A stretch of 64,000 bases of DNA from Dermatophagoides farinae (lineage: Eukaryota; Arthropoda; Arachnida; Sarcoptiformes; Pyroglyphidae). Location of the stretch: positions 3,287,501 to 3,351,500 of the forward strand of contig NC_134683.1 of the NCBI RefSeq assembly GCF_024713945.1. Reading direction: 5' to 3'. This document shows, one piece after another, positions 1-10,277 of this stretch. Position numbers and translations under genes: made by a program. Each line of letters starts with the position of its first letter. Position 1 is the stretch's first letter. Under the pieces are notes generated by a model, which saw only the letters and a program-made list of their open reading frames with translations, had not been told where the DNA came from and searched no databases.

Positions 1-1387
1 CATTATTAAGATTTTGATTATTATTAGTGTTATTGTTTGATGAGCGTTGTTGTTTGTCACCGGTTGTTGTAAAATCATCATCATCACCAACAAATTCATC
101 ATCAATATAATCATCATCACCAATTAATGTGGATGGATCAACCGGTGCAACCCATTGTTGTGGTTGTGCCGCTTTTCGTCGAGAACTTGAACTCATAACA
201 TTCAATGGTTTTCGTCGACTACTACCCGAACGACGTTGTTTGGATGATGATTTCGATTGTTGTTGATCATTTGAGGCTGAAATTGCATTTGTATTACCGG
301 CCATAGAGACATCATTATCATCATCATCTCCTGTATCACGACAACCATCATCGGAATCATCATGCATTGAACTACGACCAGTACTATCCAATTTATCTGG
401 TGATCGATGTGAACGAAATTGATTCGGATTAACATGACCATGATGACTAGAGATACTTAGATCCAATGTTCCAAGATCTTCTTCTTCATGAAATGATGAA
501 CTTGATCCAGGAGATGAACAACTGTTTGTATTATTCGAATAGATTGATTGTGTCTGAAACATTGATGGTGAATATTTCATTCGATGATTTGATGGTGGGG
601 AATTCTGTGATGAAGGGAATATTGTGGGCGAGCCAAATTGATTGGAATTATCGTTTATATTGTTACCATGATTGCTATTGTTATTGAGATTGTTTGAACG
701 TTGTTTTATATCGGACAGTCTATGTGAAAGTAACTGACGGAATTTATTTTGATCAAAAAGGACATTATCACGACCCAGATTATAACCGGCAGCTGTTGCT
801 GGATTACTTGAATCTTGATCGTTACTACTGCTAGCAGAACTATTTATTTGTTTTAGCCGCATACGATGATTGTGAAACCAATTGGTTATTGTACGAATGG
901 ATAGATTTAATTCTTTAGCTAGAAATTCGGCCGTCGCTGAACTGGGGTATGGATCCATCGAGAAGGCTACTCGAAGTGCTTCTTTTTGTTCTTCAGTGAA
1001 TAGTATTCGAGCTTTTTTCACAACTGGTTGTCCAGTTGCCATCGGTGAAAGACCAAATCCTGTACCGGTAGAGCCAGGAGAAGCAATCATGCTTTTACTT
1101 AAAGAATTAAGTTGACCAAAATTGGGAAATTGATTCAATAATTGATTGTCAAATGGTTTGAAATTGGGAAGGCTTTCATCTAGATGAGTACGGCGCCGTT
1201 TATTCGCTTCTCGTCGTTCATTTTTTAATGTTTGTAATTTATCAATATTATTAGTATCATTTAGCCACAATTGCATTCGAATAAATGGTTCACGACCTTT
1301 GATACTCAACATATGCCATGGTTTTGGTTTAGACAATAATTCACTGACTGAACCTTGTGATAGTCCAAGAACAACTTCACCAAAAAT
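1..1387 (-). CDS. ct: cut exon E: rest of CUT repeat 3, homeodomain, C-terminal tail (3' partial)
   Basis: Entered in phase 0 (acceptor TTTCTAG, AG 1389-1388). It starts with [18 protein letters not shown], completing CUT3, then a basic linker ([16 protein letters not shown]), a Phe/Asn-rich spacer and the homeodomain. The tail of about 275 visible residues is rich in Ser, Asn and Asp. It contains an acidic [13 protein letters not shown] element, a basic [12 protein letters not shown] patch and another [10 protein letters not shown] patch, then poly-Asn. I checked every in-frame codon down to base 1 and found no stop, so the coding exon runs past the window edge. Confidence 0.95.
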   Translation of the reverse strand, partial: MFGEVVLGLSQGSVSELLSKPKPWHMLSIKGREPFIRMQLWLNDTNNIDKLQTLKNERREANKRRRTHLDESLPNFKPFDNQLLNQFPNFGQLNSLSKSMIASPGSTGTGFGLSPMATGQPVVKKARILFTEEQKEALRVAFSMDPYPSSATAEFLAKELNLSIRTITNWFHNHRMRLKQINSSASSSNDQDSSNPATAAGYNLGRDNVLFDQNKFRQLLSHRLSDIKQRSNNLNNNSNHGNNINDNSNQFGSPTIFPSSQNSPPSNHRMKYSPSMFQTQSIYSNNTNSCSSPGSSSSFHEEEDLGTLDLSISSHHGHVNPNQFRSHRSPDKLDSTGRSSMHDDSDDGCRDTGDDDDNDVSMAGNTNAISASNDQQQSKSSSKQRRSGSSRRKPLNVMSSSSRRKAAQPQQWVAPVDPSTLIGDDDYIDDEFVGDDDDFTTTGDKQQRSSNNNTNNNQNLNN

Positions 1388-4300
1388 CTAGAAAATAGAA
1401 AAAAATGAAAATACAAACTACTAATAATGAAGTAGGACATACCTTTTGTCCGATGTTATGAGCCATCAATGTTTCCTTGATTCGTGTCGTAATGATTTGT
1501 GTATCTAAATCGGATGTCAATGCTGCCAATTCATAGACTGATGGTTGCATGTAGTTATTCGGTGGCTGATTCATTACCGGTCTTAGAAGATTATTGCTCA
1601 TGTTATATGCAGCTGATAATCGAGATCTCATCGACAATGATGGTGATGATGCAGCTGCTGCTGTAGGTGATGGAACAGTCGTAATGGATGAAGCAAGATC
1701 TGGACTTGATGTATTTGATCGTATACTATTGTCTACGCTACTTGGACTTAATGATTGTTCATATTTTAGAGCTAAATCGGCTGCATTTGGACCTTTGATC
1801 GTATTTGATGAATTTTTCGTCGTTGGAACAGTTGTTGTAGCCAATGTATTCAATTGTGGCAATGATTGTGGTGAACCAGGTAATTGTGGTGGTGGCGGTG
1901 CAATGACTGCAGCTGGATTGATACCCGGTATGCCGGTAGGTGGAATTCCAGGTCCAGTAACAAAATTACCGGTTCTCATAAGTTTTTCCGGTGCAATTTT
2001 ATATTGACTAGCCACCAATTTATGTATGGCATTATCATCTTCCAAAAACATTTTCATTCGTATGAATGGTTCACGTCCCTTTTGTGTCAACATATGCCAT
2101 GGTTTTGGTCGGGCTAATAAATCCGATACGGAACCTTGTGAAAGACCTAAAACACTTTCACCAAATAAACGTTGGCTAATCGAATATTGGCTTAATTGTT
2201 CTTTGACACGTTTAACAATATCTTCCGTATTAAGATTATTATATTGATCAAATTGATGTTGAGTAATAGGTGGTAATACGGCTTTCGCTGGCCGTGGAGG
2301 TTGACTTGGTAATGTTGGTAATGATGATTGTGAAAGTAATGAATTCGTTATCGATTGAATCCGTTGCAATGGTGAAGCGGCCAAATCGTCCGGCGAATCC
2401 GCCGCATTGTTGAAAACAGCATTTGATGATTGCGTATTAGACGAATTGAGCTGACAAAGATGACCAGTTGATGAACTATTACCATTCTGTGATGGTGATA
2501 ATGAATCAGTTTTCATTTGACCCAATAGATTGTCGATTTTGATTCGTGGTGAATCTTGTTGAGCATTCGATTCACGTTGCTGTTGTTGTGGTGAATCAAG
2601 TGGTGATAATTTACGCATAGCAGTGTCAACTAATTGATTGCCACCAGATTGTAATGATGAATCCATCGCCAACGGAAGTCCATTCAGATAATTTACTCCG
2701 TTAAACAAACCAGTCGAAAATAAACGTGCAATTAATTCTGGATTTGATTGTTGGGCAATGAATGGATTGAGCCGTGAAAGTTCCTGATGTAATGCGATCA
2801 CATTACGAATGTCATCATAATTCTGAGGATTACGTAATCCTTCTTCGATTTGTTGACCGATCAAAGCTTGATATAGACGTATCAATTCAGATGCATCTTC
2901 ATTATTGTCGGGTAATTTTGATGGTGTATTTCGAACCGGTGTACGATTATTGCTTGAACGTTCATTATGAATTGAAGGTTCATTGATATTTTTATAAAAA
3001 TTGCTAATTGTTGCCATTGCAGTTGGATTCATCAATGATGATGGTGATTTACGATCACAAAGTGATTGCGTTTCCGATTTATTCTCATCACGATCACTAC
3101 CATTATCGCTTATGGTATCATTGACAACATTTTTCAGTTCTTTTAAATCGGCCATCGTTTTAGCTGTTGCGGCCATCGATGCAGCAATATTATCTCCATT
3201 TATGAATGAATGTGCCAACAGCTCGTGACGATTTAATGATGAAGAACCTTTCATTGATCTTTGAGCTTCATTAAGAATATGTGCAATACGTTCTTCGGCA
3301 CCGCTTGTTTCATCCTGTTTATTATAGCTATTTGAATCTTTTCCTAGATAAGAACCATATTCTTAATTAGAAAAAAAAATTAAAAATGAAAAAATAATTT
3401 GCCAATTTGGATGCAAATATTTCTTTTTTGTTTGTTAAATAAATACCTTTACGTGGTACCATCATTTTGAGCAGATTAATACAACGTTCATCTGTTGACC
3501 AGGCATGCATTTTTCGATATGAATCACGACCTTTTTCTGTTAATTTATCCCATGGTTTCGGTTTAGATAAAAGTTCACTAACGGTACCTTGTGAAAGACC
3601 GAGAACATATTTGGCAAATAATCTTTGTCCAATATTATGTATCGATAATAATTCTCGTACAAAACGAGATATATGCAAGGTATTCAATGTTTCATTCATA
3701 TATTTTTCAACATTATATCGTAATTGATGCTGTAGTTTATCATAGAATATATTTTGTGAATAATTATTTGGTATCAATCCCAGATCTGTTACGGTAGTTG
3801 CTCCTAATGGACTATGTGTTAATGGTTCAGCACTATCCATTGAACATATCATTGCACTAGCTGTCGGTGTTGTCGTTACACTTTCGATGGTTGATTTATC
3901 CAATTCTAATGTTTCATTACCACCAGCACCAACACCAGCACCACAACCATCACCACTACCAATTTCTCCATTTGATAATTGTGATGGTGAATCTGAAAAA
4001 TTCTCTAGATAAGAATCGTATGCTTTATAAGAATAATAAGAAATTCAACTTACCAACAGAATTATTATTATTGCCATTATTATTATTATGATTGCTACAA
4101 TGACTTGATGATGAATGATTTGTTTTATTATTATTATTACTATGATTATTATTATTGCTTGAAGAAGAATTTGATGATGCAACAGCAGCAGCTGCCATTA
4201 CTTTTGCATATGAATTGGCAATCTCTTCACCAAGTAATGAACCAAATGATTCAACATTACCAAGACTTTGTAATGGTGGAAAATTGAATGGATTAAACAT

Positions 4301-5289
4301 TGGTGATGATGATGATGATGTGGTTGTTGGTGGTGTAATATTATGATGCTGCTGATGACGATGAGAAGAAAGTGAATTCCGTTGATTCTGATTCTGATTA
4401 TTATTATTATTTGCATTATTATTCAGATTTGTTGTATTATTAGTATCTATTGTTGACATTATGTTCGTTGATGGTGGTGGTGGTGGTAGTGATGATGTTG
4501 ATGATGGTCTATTATTATCATTATCAACAATATTATCATCACCAACATTTTCATCATCATCATCATCGTCATCATCAGCGGTCGTAATTGAGGTGATTGG
4601 ATCCAATGAAACTATTGGTCCAAAATGACTTAGTTCATTACGAACCATTGATAATTCACGTTTTATTTCATCATAATCACTTTGTTGATCAAGTTTTTCA
4701 TTGAGATCAAGTATTTTTTTATCTTTTTGTGTAACAAGATCCTGTAGCTGTGTTATTTGACATTTTAATCGTTTGATTAGATCAGCTAAATTTGACTAAA
4801 TTTTTTTTTCAATTAATCAATTAGTATTTGTCAAACAGAATTAATTATACATACGTCATTGGTATTTTTATGCTGATGTTGTTGTTGATGGTGATGTTGA
4901 TGTTGATGTTGATGATGATGATGATGATGATCACTGGACTTTTTGTCCGATTCTATTTGTTGTTGTTGTGGTGGTGGTGGTGGTGGTGGTTGCACATCAT
5001 GAGAATCTTGTAAATTCTTTAAGGTGGTGGAAGCCTTATCTTTGGCAACCATTTCTTCACCATCGGATGATGCAGTCGATGATGATGAAGATGATGATGA
5101 TTTGTCCATCATATTATCGTCAACGTCAACGTTATCGTTTTCTTCGTTGTCGTTGTTGTTTATAATTGATTTATTTTTCGTTATCAATTTCGTATGAAAA
5201 ATATTTGATGATAGTGATTGAAATGTATTATTCGTTTCGATTAAATGTTTTAAATCTTTTTTCACTAATCGTTGATTGCGTACATTTGT
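1..5289 (-). CDS. ct: Homeobox protein cut/CUX orthologue, partial at both ends, five exons
   Basis: This is a nuclear transcription factor of the CUT-homeobox family, which binds DNA through CUT repeats and a homeodomain and acts in cell-fate control and often in repression. Joined on the minus strand, the exons are 5289-4855, 4795-4054, 4004-3447, 3343-1443 and 1387-1, about 1,670 codons. Every intron is GT-AG and the phases agree (0, 1, 1, 0). Domain order is an Asn/Ser/His-rich segment, coiled coil, CUT1, CUT2, CUT3, homeodomain and an acidic/Ser-rich tail, which is the canonical cut/CUX order. Three CUT repeats exclude the ONECUT (one) and SATB (two) families. No in-frame stop occurs from 1387 down to base 1, so the C-terminus is off the window; the N-terminus is also missing because exon A starts at an acceptor. 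The family call is very secure. The symbol follows arthropod usage, and the exact borders of exon A are the least certain part. Confidence 0.93.
842..1021 (-). other. ct: Cut-class homeodomain
   Basis: A 60-residue homeodomain beginning [20 protein letters not shown], with the recognition helix containing [15 protein letters not shown]. In homeodomain numbering this gives W48, F49, H50 and N51. The invariant W, F and N are present, and His at position 50 is the hallmark of the Cut/CUX class. Helix 1 (EEQKEAL) and the DPYP turn also match the class. Confidence 0.97.
1226..1508 (-). other. ct: CUT repeat 3, split by a 55-nt intron
   Basis: The domain starts at [22 protein letters not shown] in exon D and continues with [18 protein letters not shown] in exon E, followed by [20 protein letters not shown] and [14 protein letters not shown]. 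The [12 protein letters not shown](S/A)(K/R)PKPW core is the signature of CUT domains. The intron at 1388-1442 falls between the helix-1 region and the core. Confidence 0.95.
1388..1442 (-). other. ct: Intron between cut exons D and E (55 nt)
   Basis: Donor AAAAG|GTATGT-like and acceptor TTTCTAG|ATTTTT, phase 0, interrupting CUT3. The 3' half is T-rich (TTTTCATTTTTTTCTATTTTC). Its length is not a multiple of three, and retention would run into a stop shortly after, removing the homeodomain. Confidence 0.93.
1443..3343 (-). CDS. ct: cut exon D: linker, CUT repeat 2 and first part of CUT repeat 3
   Basis: The largest exon in the window (1,901 nt), entered in phase 1 (acceptor CTAG, AG 3345-3344; junction codon GGA) and left in phase 0 (donor AAAAG|GTATG, GT 1442-1441). 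It opens with a helical piece ([19 protein letters not shown]). A well-ordered, non-repetitive region follows, running from [18 protein letters not shown] to a Phe/Leu-rich stretch near [18 protein letters not shown]. Next come Ser/Gln/Asn linkers, the complete CUT2 repeat, a Pro/Ala/Thr-rich linker with PPPP, and the first third of CUT3 up to HNIGQK. The ordered inter-CUT1/CUT2 region is not low complexity and probably has its own function; I do not know a named domain for it. Confidence 0.95.
2001..2234 (-). other. ct: CUT repeat 2
   Basis: A complete CUT domain inside exon [21 protein letters not shown], then [40 protein letters not shown] and [17 protein letters not shown]. All expected core residues are present ([17 protein letters not shown]). 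The sequence around [14 protein letters not shown] is nearly the same as in CUT3, as in other family members. Confidence 0.96.
3344..3446 (-). other. ct: Intron between cut exons C and D (103 nt)
   Basis: Donor AAAG|GTATTT and acceptor TTCTTATCTAG|GAAAA, phase 1. A T-run of nine precedes the acceptor region. The last 11 bases are identical to those of the preceding intron at 4005-4015. Confidence 0.88.
3447..4004 (-). CDS. ct: cut exon C: CUT repeat 1
   Basis: A 558-nt exon, phase 1 at both ends (AG 4006-4005; donor AAAG|GTATTT, GT 3446-3445). The exon B/C junction codon is GAG. A Gly-rich stretch and about 70 linker residues lead into a complete CUT repeat, from [20 protein letters not shown] through [20 protein letters not shown] to INLLKMM. 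The exon ends just after the domain with VPRKG. Because it is phase-symmetric, skipping it would delete CUT1 and keep the frame. Confidence 0.93.
3460..3687 (-). other. ct: CUT repeat 1
   Basis: A complete CUT domain encoded by exon C, with [34 protein letters not shown] and [13 protein letters not shown]. It diverges from CUT2/CUT3 in the second half ([13 protein letters not shown] instead of EPFIRM), consistent with it being the first repeat, which is the most divergent in the family. Confidence 0.95.
4005..4053 (-). other. ct: Intron between cut exons B and C (49 nt)
   Basis: Donor TTG|GTAAGTT and acceptor TTCTTATCTAG|AGAATT, phase 1. This is the shortest intron in the gene and the only one with a full consensus GTAAGT donor. 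An alternative AG two bases downstream (CTAGAG) would break the frame. Confidence 0.9.
4054..4795 (-). CDS. ct: cut exon B: CUX-type coiled coil and Asn/Ser-rich linker
   Basis: Entry is phase 0 after acceptor TTTAG (AG 4797-4796); exit is phase 1 at donor TTG|GTAAG (GT 4053-4052). The first ~58 residues form a heptad-rich coiled coil running from [13 protein letters not shown] to MVRNELSHF. The segment [16 protein letters not shown] closely matches the stretch just before the end of the coiled coil in CUX1/CUX2 and fly Cut, a strong family marker. It is followed by a run of Asp, then Pro, Asn and Ser runs. A non-repetitive island starts near [13 protein letters not shown] and includes [21 protein letters not shown], which looks helical and may be conserved. 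Poly-Asn/Ser follows up to the donor. The coiled coil mediates self-association in the family; that role here is inferred. Confidence 0.88.
4622..4795 (-). other. ct: CUX-type coiled coil
   Basis: Fifty-eight residues with hydrophobic residues at heptad spacing (Leu/Ile in [19 protein letters not shown] and [10 protein letters not shown]) ending in [17 protein letters not shown]. The last part matches the conserved DYEEIKKEL-type motif of CUX proteins. The coiled coil probably continues upstream in exons outside the recognised gene. Confidence 0.85.
4796..4854 (-). other. ct: Intron between cut exons A and B (59 nt)
   Basis: Donor GAC|GTATGT and acceptor AAAATTTAG|TCAAAT, phase 0, with a run of T/A before the acceptor. 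A second TTTAG lies 10 bases downstream inside the exon but would shift the frame. Confidence 0.8.
4855..5289 (-). CDS. ct: cut exon A: low-complexity N-terminal segment
   Basis: An open segment of 145 codons, phase 0 at both ends. An in-frame TAG forms the end of the acceptor (ATATATAG, AG at 5291-5290), preceded by a T-rich tract, so the exon cannot extend further upstream in this frame. The donor is GAC|GTATGT (GT at 4854-4853). The first ~45 residues (starting [20 protein letters not shown]) look like ordinary, partly helical protein. They are followed by an Asn/Asp stretch, a Ser run of eight, a Pro run of seven, a Gln run of four and a His/Gln block just before the donor. I recognise no domain. 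The exon is tied to the gene by frame and by the clean phase-0 join to the coiled coil. A transcription start inside this exon, using the Met-Met pair in the middle, is an alternative. Confidence 0.68.
4890..4990 (-). repeat. Coding trinucleotide repeats in cut exon A (His/Gln and Pro/Gln runs)
   Basis: On the plus strand, mixed GTTGAT/GTGATG/GATGAT triplets and then GTTGTTGTGGTGGTGGTGG encode the minus-strand run His6 with His/Gln alternation and Pro7-Gln4. Repeat type matches the non-coding (CAT)n and (CAA)n tracts elsewhere, so these coding runs probably arose by the same slippage. Confidence 0.75.
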
Positions 5290-6195
5290 CTATATATGAA
5301 AGTGAAACAAACAATTAATTATGATGAACGAAAAATTTTCAAAAATTATTAATATCAACCAATGTCAATAGAGGGCACCATTGCATTGTAAACAAAAAAA
5401 TTTTTTTTTTATATGAATCAAAACAATTCCTGATTGTAAAAAAAAAATGATGATGATGATGATGATGAATTTTAATGATAAAAAATGACAATGATAAATG
5501 ATTTTAATCATCAATAATGATGGCATGAGGGAAAGAAAAATTCGATTCTAAACAATCGATTTGAATCGAATCAATTAAACATCGAACAATGGATTTTATT
5601 CTTAGTTTTAATAACAATTTCTTTTATATGATCATCATCAGACACATATAAATAATAAATCAGATTAAAATTGAACAATGTAAACATTATCATCTTGTTA
5701 CGATACACACACACACACACACACACAATGATGAATCCAATATATCAAACAACAACAAGTTTATTTTAACAAATTATTTGAGAATGGTCGATAAAACATT
5801 GACAGTAGTAACAAGAAGAAAAAAATAATGATAAAAAATAAAAAAAAAATTGGTTGGGGGTCATGGATTTTGACCATGAAATGTGAAATGTATGTATATA
5901 TTGTATTTATATAATCAATTGCTGATGGTCAGTAATGTATAAAATCATCATCATCATCATTATTATTATTATTTATGCAATCAATCAATTAAAATTAAAT
6001 CAACTTGGCCAGCAAACAAACAAAAAAAACAATGGCCAGCCCAATATCTGCCTATCTAACTAAACACAATGGGTAAAACTTTAATGATTAGATATACAAA
6101 TTTTTTTTTTTTGAAATGAAAAAAAAATCATTTGTTTATCAAACATCGATCGCCAGAGAGAGATGATGATGATGATCATCATCAACAATCAAAGC

Positions 6196-6230
6196 AATTG
6201 ATTATGTGATGATGAATCACATAATCAATT
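6196..6230. repeat. Perfect 15-bp inverted repeat, 5-nt loop
   Basis: Left arm AATTGATTATGTGAT (6196-6210), spacer GATGA, right arm ATCACATAATCAATT (6216-6230). The arms are exact reverse complements. No open frame or flanking duplication explains it. Confidence 0.9.
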
Positions 6231-6363
6231 CGGAAACATTATTACATAACATACACACACACACACACACAGTATTGGATCTGATTTTGTTTTATTTCAA
6301 ATGATCGACAAATCAGAAATAAAAAGAACAACTATAGTTGATCACAAGCTGTGATCATTACAC

Positions 6364-6364
<1 letters not shown>

Positions 6365-6393
<29 letters not shown>
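6365..6393. repeat. (CA)n microsatellite
   Basis: A near-perfect dinucleotide tract of about 29 nt, representative of dozens in this region. Confidence 0.9.
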
Positions 6394-6397
<4 letters not shown>

Positions 6398-6864
6398 TTG
6401 ACCATATGGAAATCTATGATGATTGAAACCCTTATTTTTACGAAAAAAAAAATATGTCTGATGTGTGCAATGTTTACAATGATTACTTTTTTTTCTTCAA
6501 AAAAAAAAAAAAAATACCAATGATAATGTTGATGACCATTATAAAGAGGGGGGTTAAGGCCATGGACATTTGGATGATTATTATTATTATTTTCAAATAT
6601 ATATGATGATGATGATGATGATTATAATGATTGTCCAGTTATCGACCTCCTGCTTGCTCATCTATCTATCTATCTATCAAATCTATTTGGATTTTTTCTA
6701 TTTTATTTTGTTTTGTTTTTTATAATGTCTATCATGACGATGATGATGATGATGACCTTCGACTGCCAATGAATTCGAACGAAAAGAACAAAACAAAACA
6801 AAAAAAAAATAAATGGTATTGTACATAGACACACTGTAAAATATTTTGGGATTGAATGTCGATT

Positions 6865-6891
6865 CATCATCATCATCATCATCATCATCAT
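6865..6891. repeat. (CAT)9 microsatellite
   Basis: Nine CAT units followed at once by AGG and (ATG)n, so CAT and ATG arms face each other and can pair. Confidence 0.9.
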
Positions 6892-8087
6892 AGGATGATG
6901 ATGATGACTATGAAAGCCGGATGGAACAATGAATGAACAACAACGAAAATAATAAGAAAAAAAAATTGTTTATTTATGAAAAGATTGATAAAAGTAAAGC
7001 CTATATGTAGAGTAGAAATGATAACCTTTCATTCATTCATTTATTCATTCATTTTTTATTGACAACTTTAAATTAAAAAAAAAATGATGATGATGATTTT
7101 TTTTTCTTCAAAAAAATAATAATAAAAAAAAATTTGGATTCATTCATTCAATCAATCACAATGTGATTGAATATAATAACAACATTGGTCAGTTTTTCAT
7201 CATAAAAATTGTTACACACACACACACACACACATACAGGTAATTGAATCAAGATATGGAAATAATCGATTCACATGATGAAATTTTAAGACACACACAC
7301 ACACAAAAAAAATGGACAAATTGTTTGTGTGTATTCAAGTAAGTAGTACGATATTTTGGATCATCAAAAAAAAAAAACAAAACAAAAATCAAATTCAAAA
7401 TGATCGATCATTTCAATTGAAACATCTTTGATCATCATCATCATCATCAATAATGATAGTGGAACAATGGAAAAAAAAATTCGAAATTATCGAATTTCGA
7501 ATTTTACAAATTCACTAAGTTTTTGTTGTTGTTGTTGTTTGTTGTTGGTCAATTACAATTTCATTGACGTGATTATTGTTTTTGTGTTATGGAAAACGTA
7601 ACAAACAGAATGGAAAAAAAACTGATCATCACCATCACCATCATCATCATTGAATCGTTTATTTTGTTTTTTTTTTCTTTTATTTTATTTCGATATCTAA
7701 AAACACACGCACATACATATAGTTATTATTTGAACTAAAATTGAAATTTTTTTCATTTTCTTGGTTGTTGTTGGCATTTCATTTTACACTTTGTACATAC
7801 ACAATGTTTTTTTTTAAAAACTTATTTACCGGTAAATGATTTAATGTTAATTCAATAAATAACATTAATTTAATCATTCTAGGTACAAGTCAAGTCCAAC
7901 CTCATGTGTGTGTGTGTGTTTGTGTATGTTCAATACAAATAGATTCATTTGGAGAGAAAAAAAATCATCATTACACACAAAGATACAATCAGATAATAAG
8001 TGTGTGTGTGTGTGTGTGCTATGTTGGAAATATTTCCACTATCGATCATATCAAAATATCAATATAACCAATTTCCATCGACCAAAA

Positions 8088-8092
<5 letters not shown>

Positions 8093-8120
<28 letters not shown>
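8093..8120. repeat. (CT)14 microsatellite
   Basis: A pure CT tract of 28 nt, continuing into imperfect CACTCACTCTCT. Confidence 0.9.
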
Positions 8121-8125
<5 letters not shown>

Positions 8126-8801
8126 ACTCTCTTGCGCTTCTTTGAAATTAAGACACACGCAATTTTTTGGTGACATGCAAAAAAAATACAATTGATGGAT
8201 CATTTATGGGAAACAAAATCGATGGTCATCGAGATGATGAAAGGGGCCAATTGAAAAGTGATTGTTTTAGATCCAGATTGATCAAAATCAAAAAAAAAAC
8301 AAAATTTAATAAATCAGAAAAAAGAGGCGAAAAAAAAGACTTTTTCAAAATGGTCAATTATTTTTTGATGATTAAAATCGAAAAAAAATGATGATGAAAA
8401 AATAAAATCTTTAAAAGATGGTCAATCTAGATATCTTCGAAAAAAGCAGAAAAAAAACAAAACAAAATAATTTTGAATGAAATCCAATGATTATCACAAC
8501 ATCCATGATGGTGTCTCTATTTGATTGATTTAAATGAATAATAAATATATAATACGTCACGCACGCCGGGTTAAATCAAAAAAAAAAAACAAAAAACAAA
8601 AATTGAAAATTAAAAGATCAATCACTTGCATAAATATAACAACATCAATGACATCATCATTATCATCATCATCATCATCATTGAAATCATCGATATCGAT
8701 AATACATACACAAACACACACACACACACACAACGATTAAATCGATAGTTGAGTGAGAGAATTTTGTTTCTTTCTTCCAATTACATACAACATTGCTCGT
8801 T

Positions 8802-8832
<31 letters not shown>

Positions 8833-10249
8833 ATGATTCATCATACAACCAACCAAAAAAAAAAAAACCAACCATTCAGGTAAAATCAATAGACATGATG
8901 ATTTGATTCAATTCGATCCGATCATCAGACACAATCAACCACCCAACCAAACAACCAACCACCATTTTTTAATACAAATTGCCGCCAACAAATAAGACAC
9001 ACTCATAGAGAGAGAAACTTGGAATACATACAGACATATATTGATGAATCGATCATCATCATCATAATCATCAAAGAGGTAGAGAAAAAAAAATAAGGTG
9101 TGCATGTGCGAGTGTGTGTGTGTGTGTATCTGTCTATTTAGCGAAAATAAAAAAAACCAAACATTTTTTTTCAACCAAATCAAATATATAGAGTCAGAAG
9201 AGAGAGAAAAAATGAAATCATTAAACGTAAATATCGAATATTTCTGGTCATATTCAATGTGTGTGTGTATGTTTGCATACAAAACCTAACTATAGCCAAT
9301 TAATCGACAAAAAATATTGTCTTTTTTTTGGTTATTCATACATTTGGCCATCAACCAACCAATCATCATCATGATTTGGCCACATCAATTTATAAACAAT
9401 AAACCACCACCACTTGTGACACCACAAACAAAACACACACACACACACACACATTTTACGCTCATTACACAATAAAATTGAATTTGCACATTTAGGTGGA
9501 CAATGAATGAGAAAATATCACCATCATTCATTATCGATATAAATGTAAAATTTTTTTTTTCTTGAAAAAAAAATCAGTCATTTGATTGATTGATTGAATG
9601 AAATTTCAAACAAAGTGAAGAAACAAAACAAAACAAAAAAATCTAAATTCCTGTGTGTGTGTGTGTGCGTGTTATGTTGTTGAATGAATAAATTCAAAAA
9701 AAAAAAAAATTATACATACAGAATTTGCAATAGCAGCAGCATCAATTGTAGTTAGTCTTTTAGTCGATAATTTTGTTATATTATGATTATGATTATGATG
9801 ATTATGATTATTATTGTTATTGTTGTTGTTGTTGTTTTTGTTGTTGTTGTTGGCGTATGAATCGAGAATCATTATGAAATTTATTTATTTCAATTTGAAG
9901 AATATGAATGATTTTTTTTCTTTACACATTTATTTTAATTGAATTTTGCACACACACAGACATTTGATTATGTGAATAAATATTGAGATTAAATGATGAT
10001 GATGATATCGATAATTGATCAATTAAAAGTGATTAGATTTACGTATGTGTGTGTAGGTGTAGGTGGGTGATTTGGTGACGATGACAATTATGATGAGATT
10101 CGTGTTTATTTCAAATAAAATCAATTAAATCAATCAATCGATTAAAATTAACTGGAACCAAAACGAGAAAAAAAAAATTTAGACAACAACAAAAATCACA
10201 GTGTAGTGGTCAACATACGCAGAGCACACAGATCAAATTTTTTATTTTA

Positions 10250-10277
10250 TTTTTTTTTTTTTTTTTTTTTTTTTTTT
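10250..10277. repeat. Poly-T, 28 nt
   Basis: An uninterrupted T-run on the plus strand, preceded by interrupted T/A. Confidence 0.9.

Larger units (their letters stand above)
5290..9950. other. Non-coding, microsatellite-rich DNA upstream of cut exon A
   Basis: I find no exon here. The first bases are the acceptor side of an intron or leader upstream of exon A. The block holds many (CA)n and (GT)n tracts (for example 5705-5727, 6365-6393), (ATG)n at 5447-5468, (CAT)9 at 6865-6891, a (CT)n tract at 8093-8120, and a perfect 15-bp inverted repeat at 6196-6230. Open frames of 60-115 codons are translated repeats (His/Thr, Cys/Val, Met, Asp). Confidence 0.75.

Noticed and set aside
202..441. Open frame rich in Met/Val/Asn on the minus strand inside cut exon E
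   Set aside because: It is an out-of-frame shadow of the real exon; the correct frame is open through the same bases and continues the homeodomain protein.
882..1115. Plus-strand open frame over the homeodomain
   Set aside because: It is antisense to the homeodomain coding sequence and has no recognisable product.
1594..2007. Plus-strand open frame of 137 codons antisense to exon D
   Set aside because: The minus strand here clearly encodes the linker between CUT2 and CUT3; the antisense frame has no motif.
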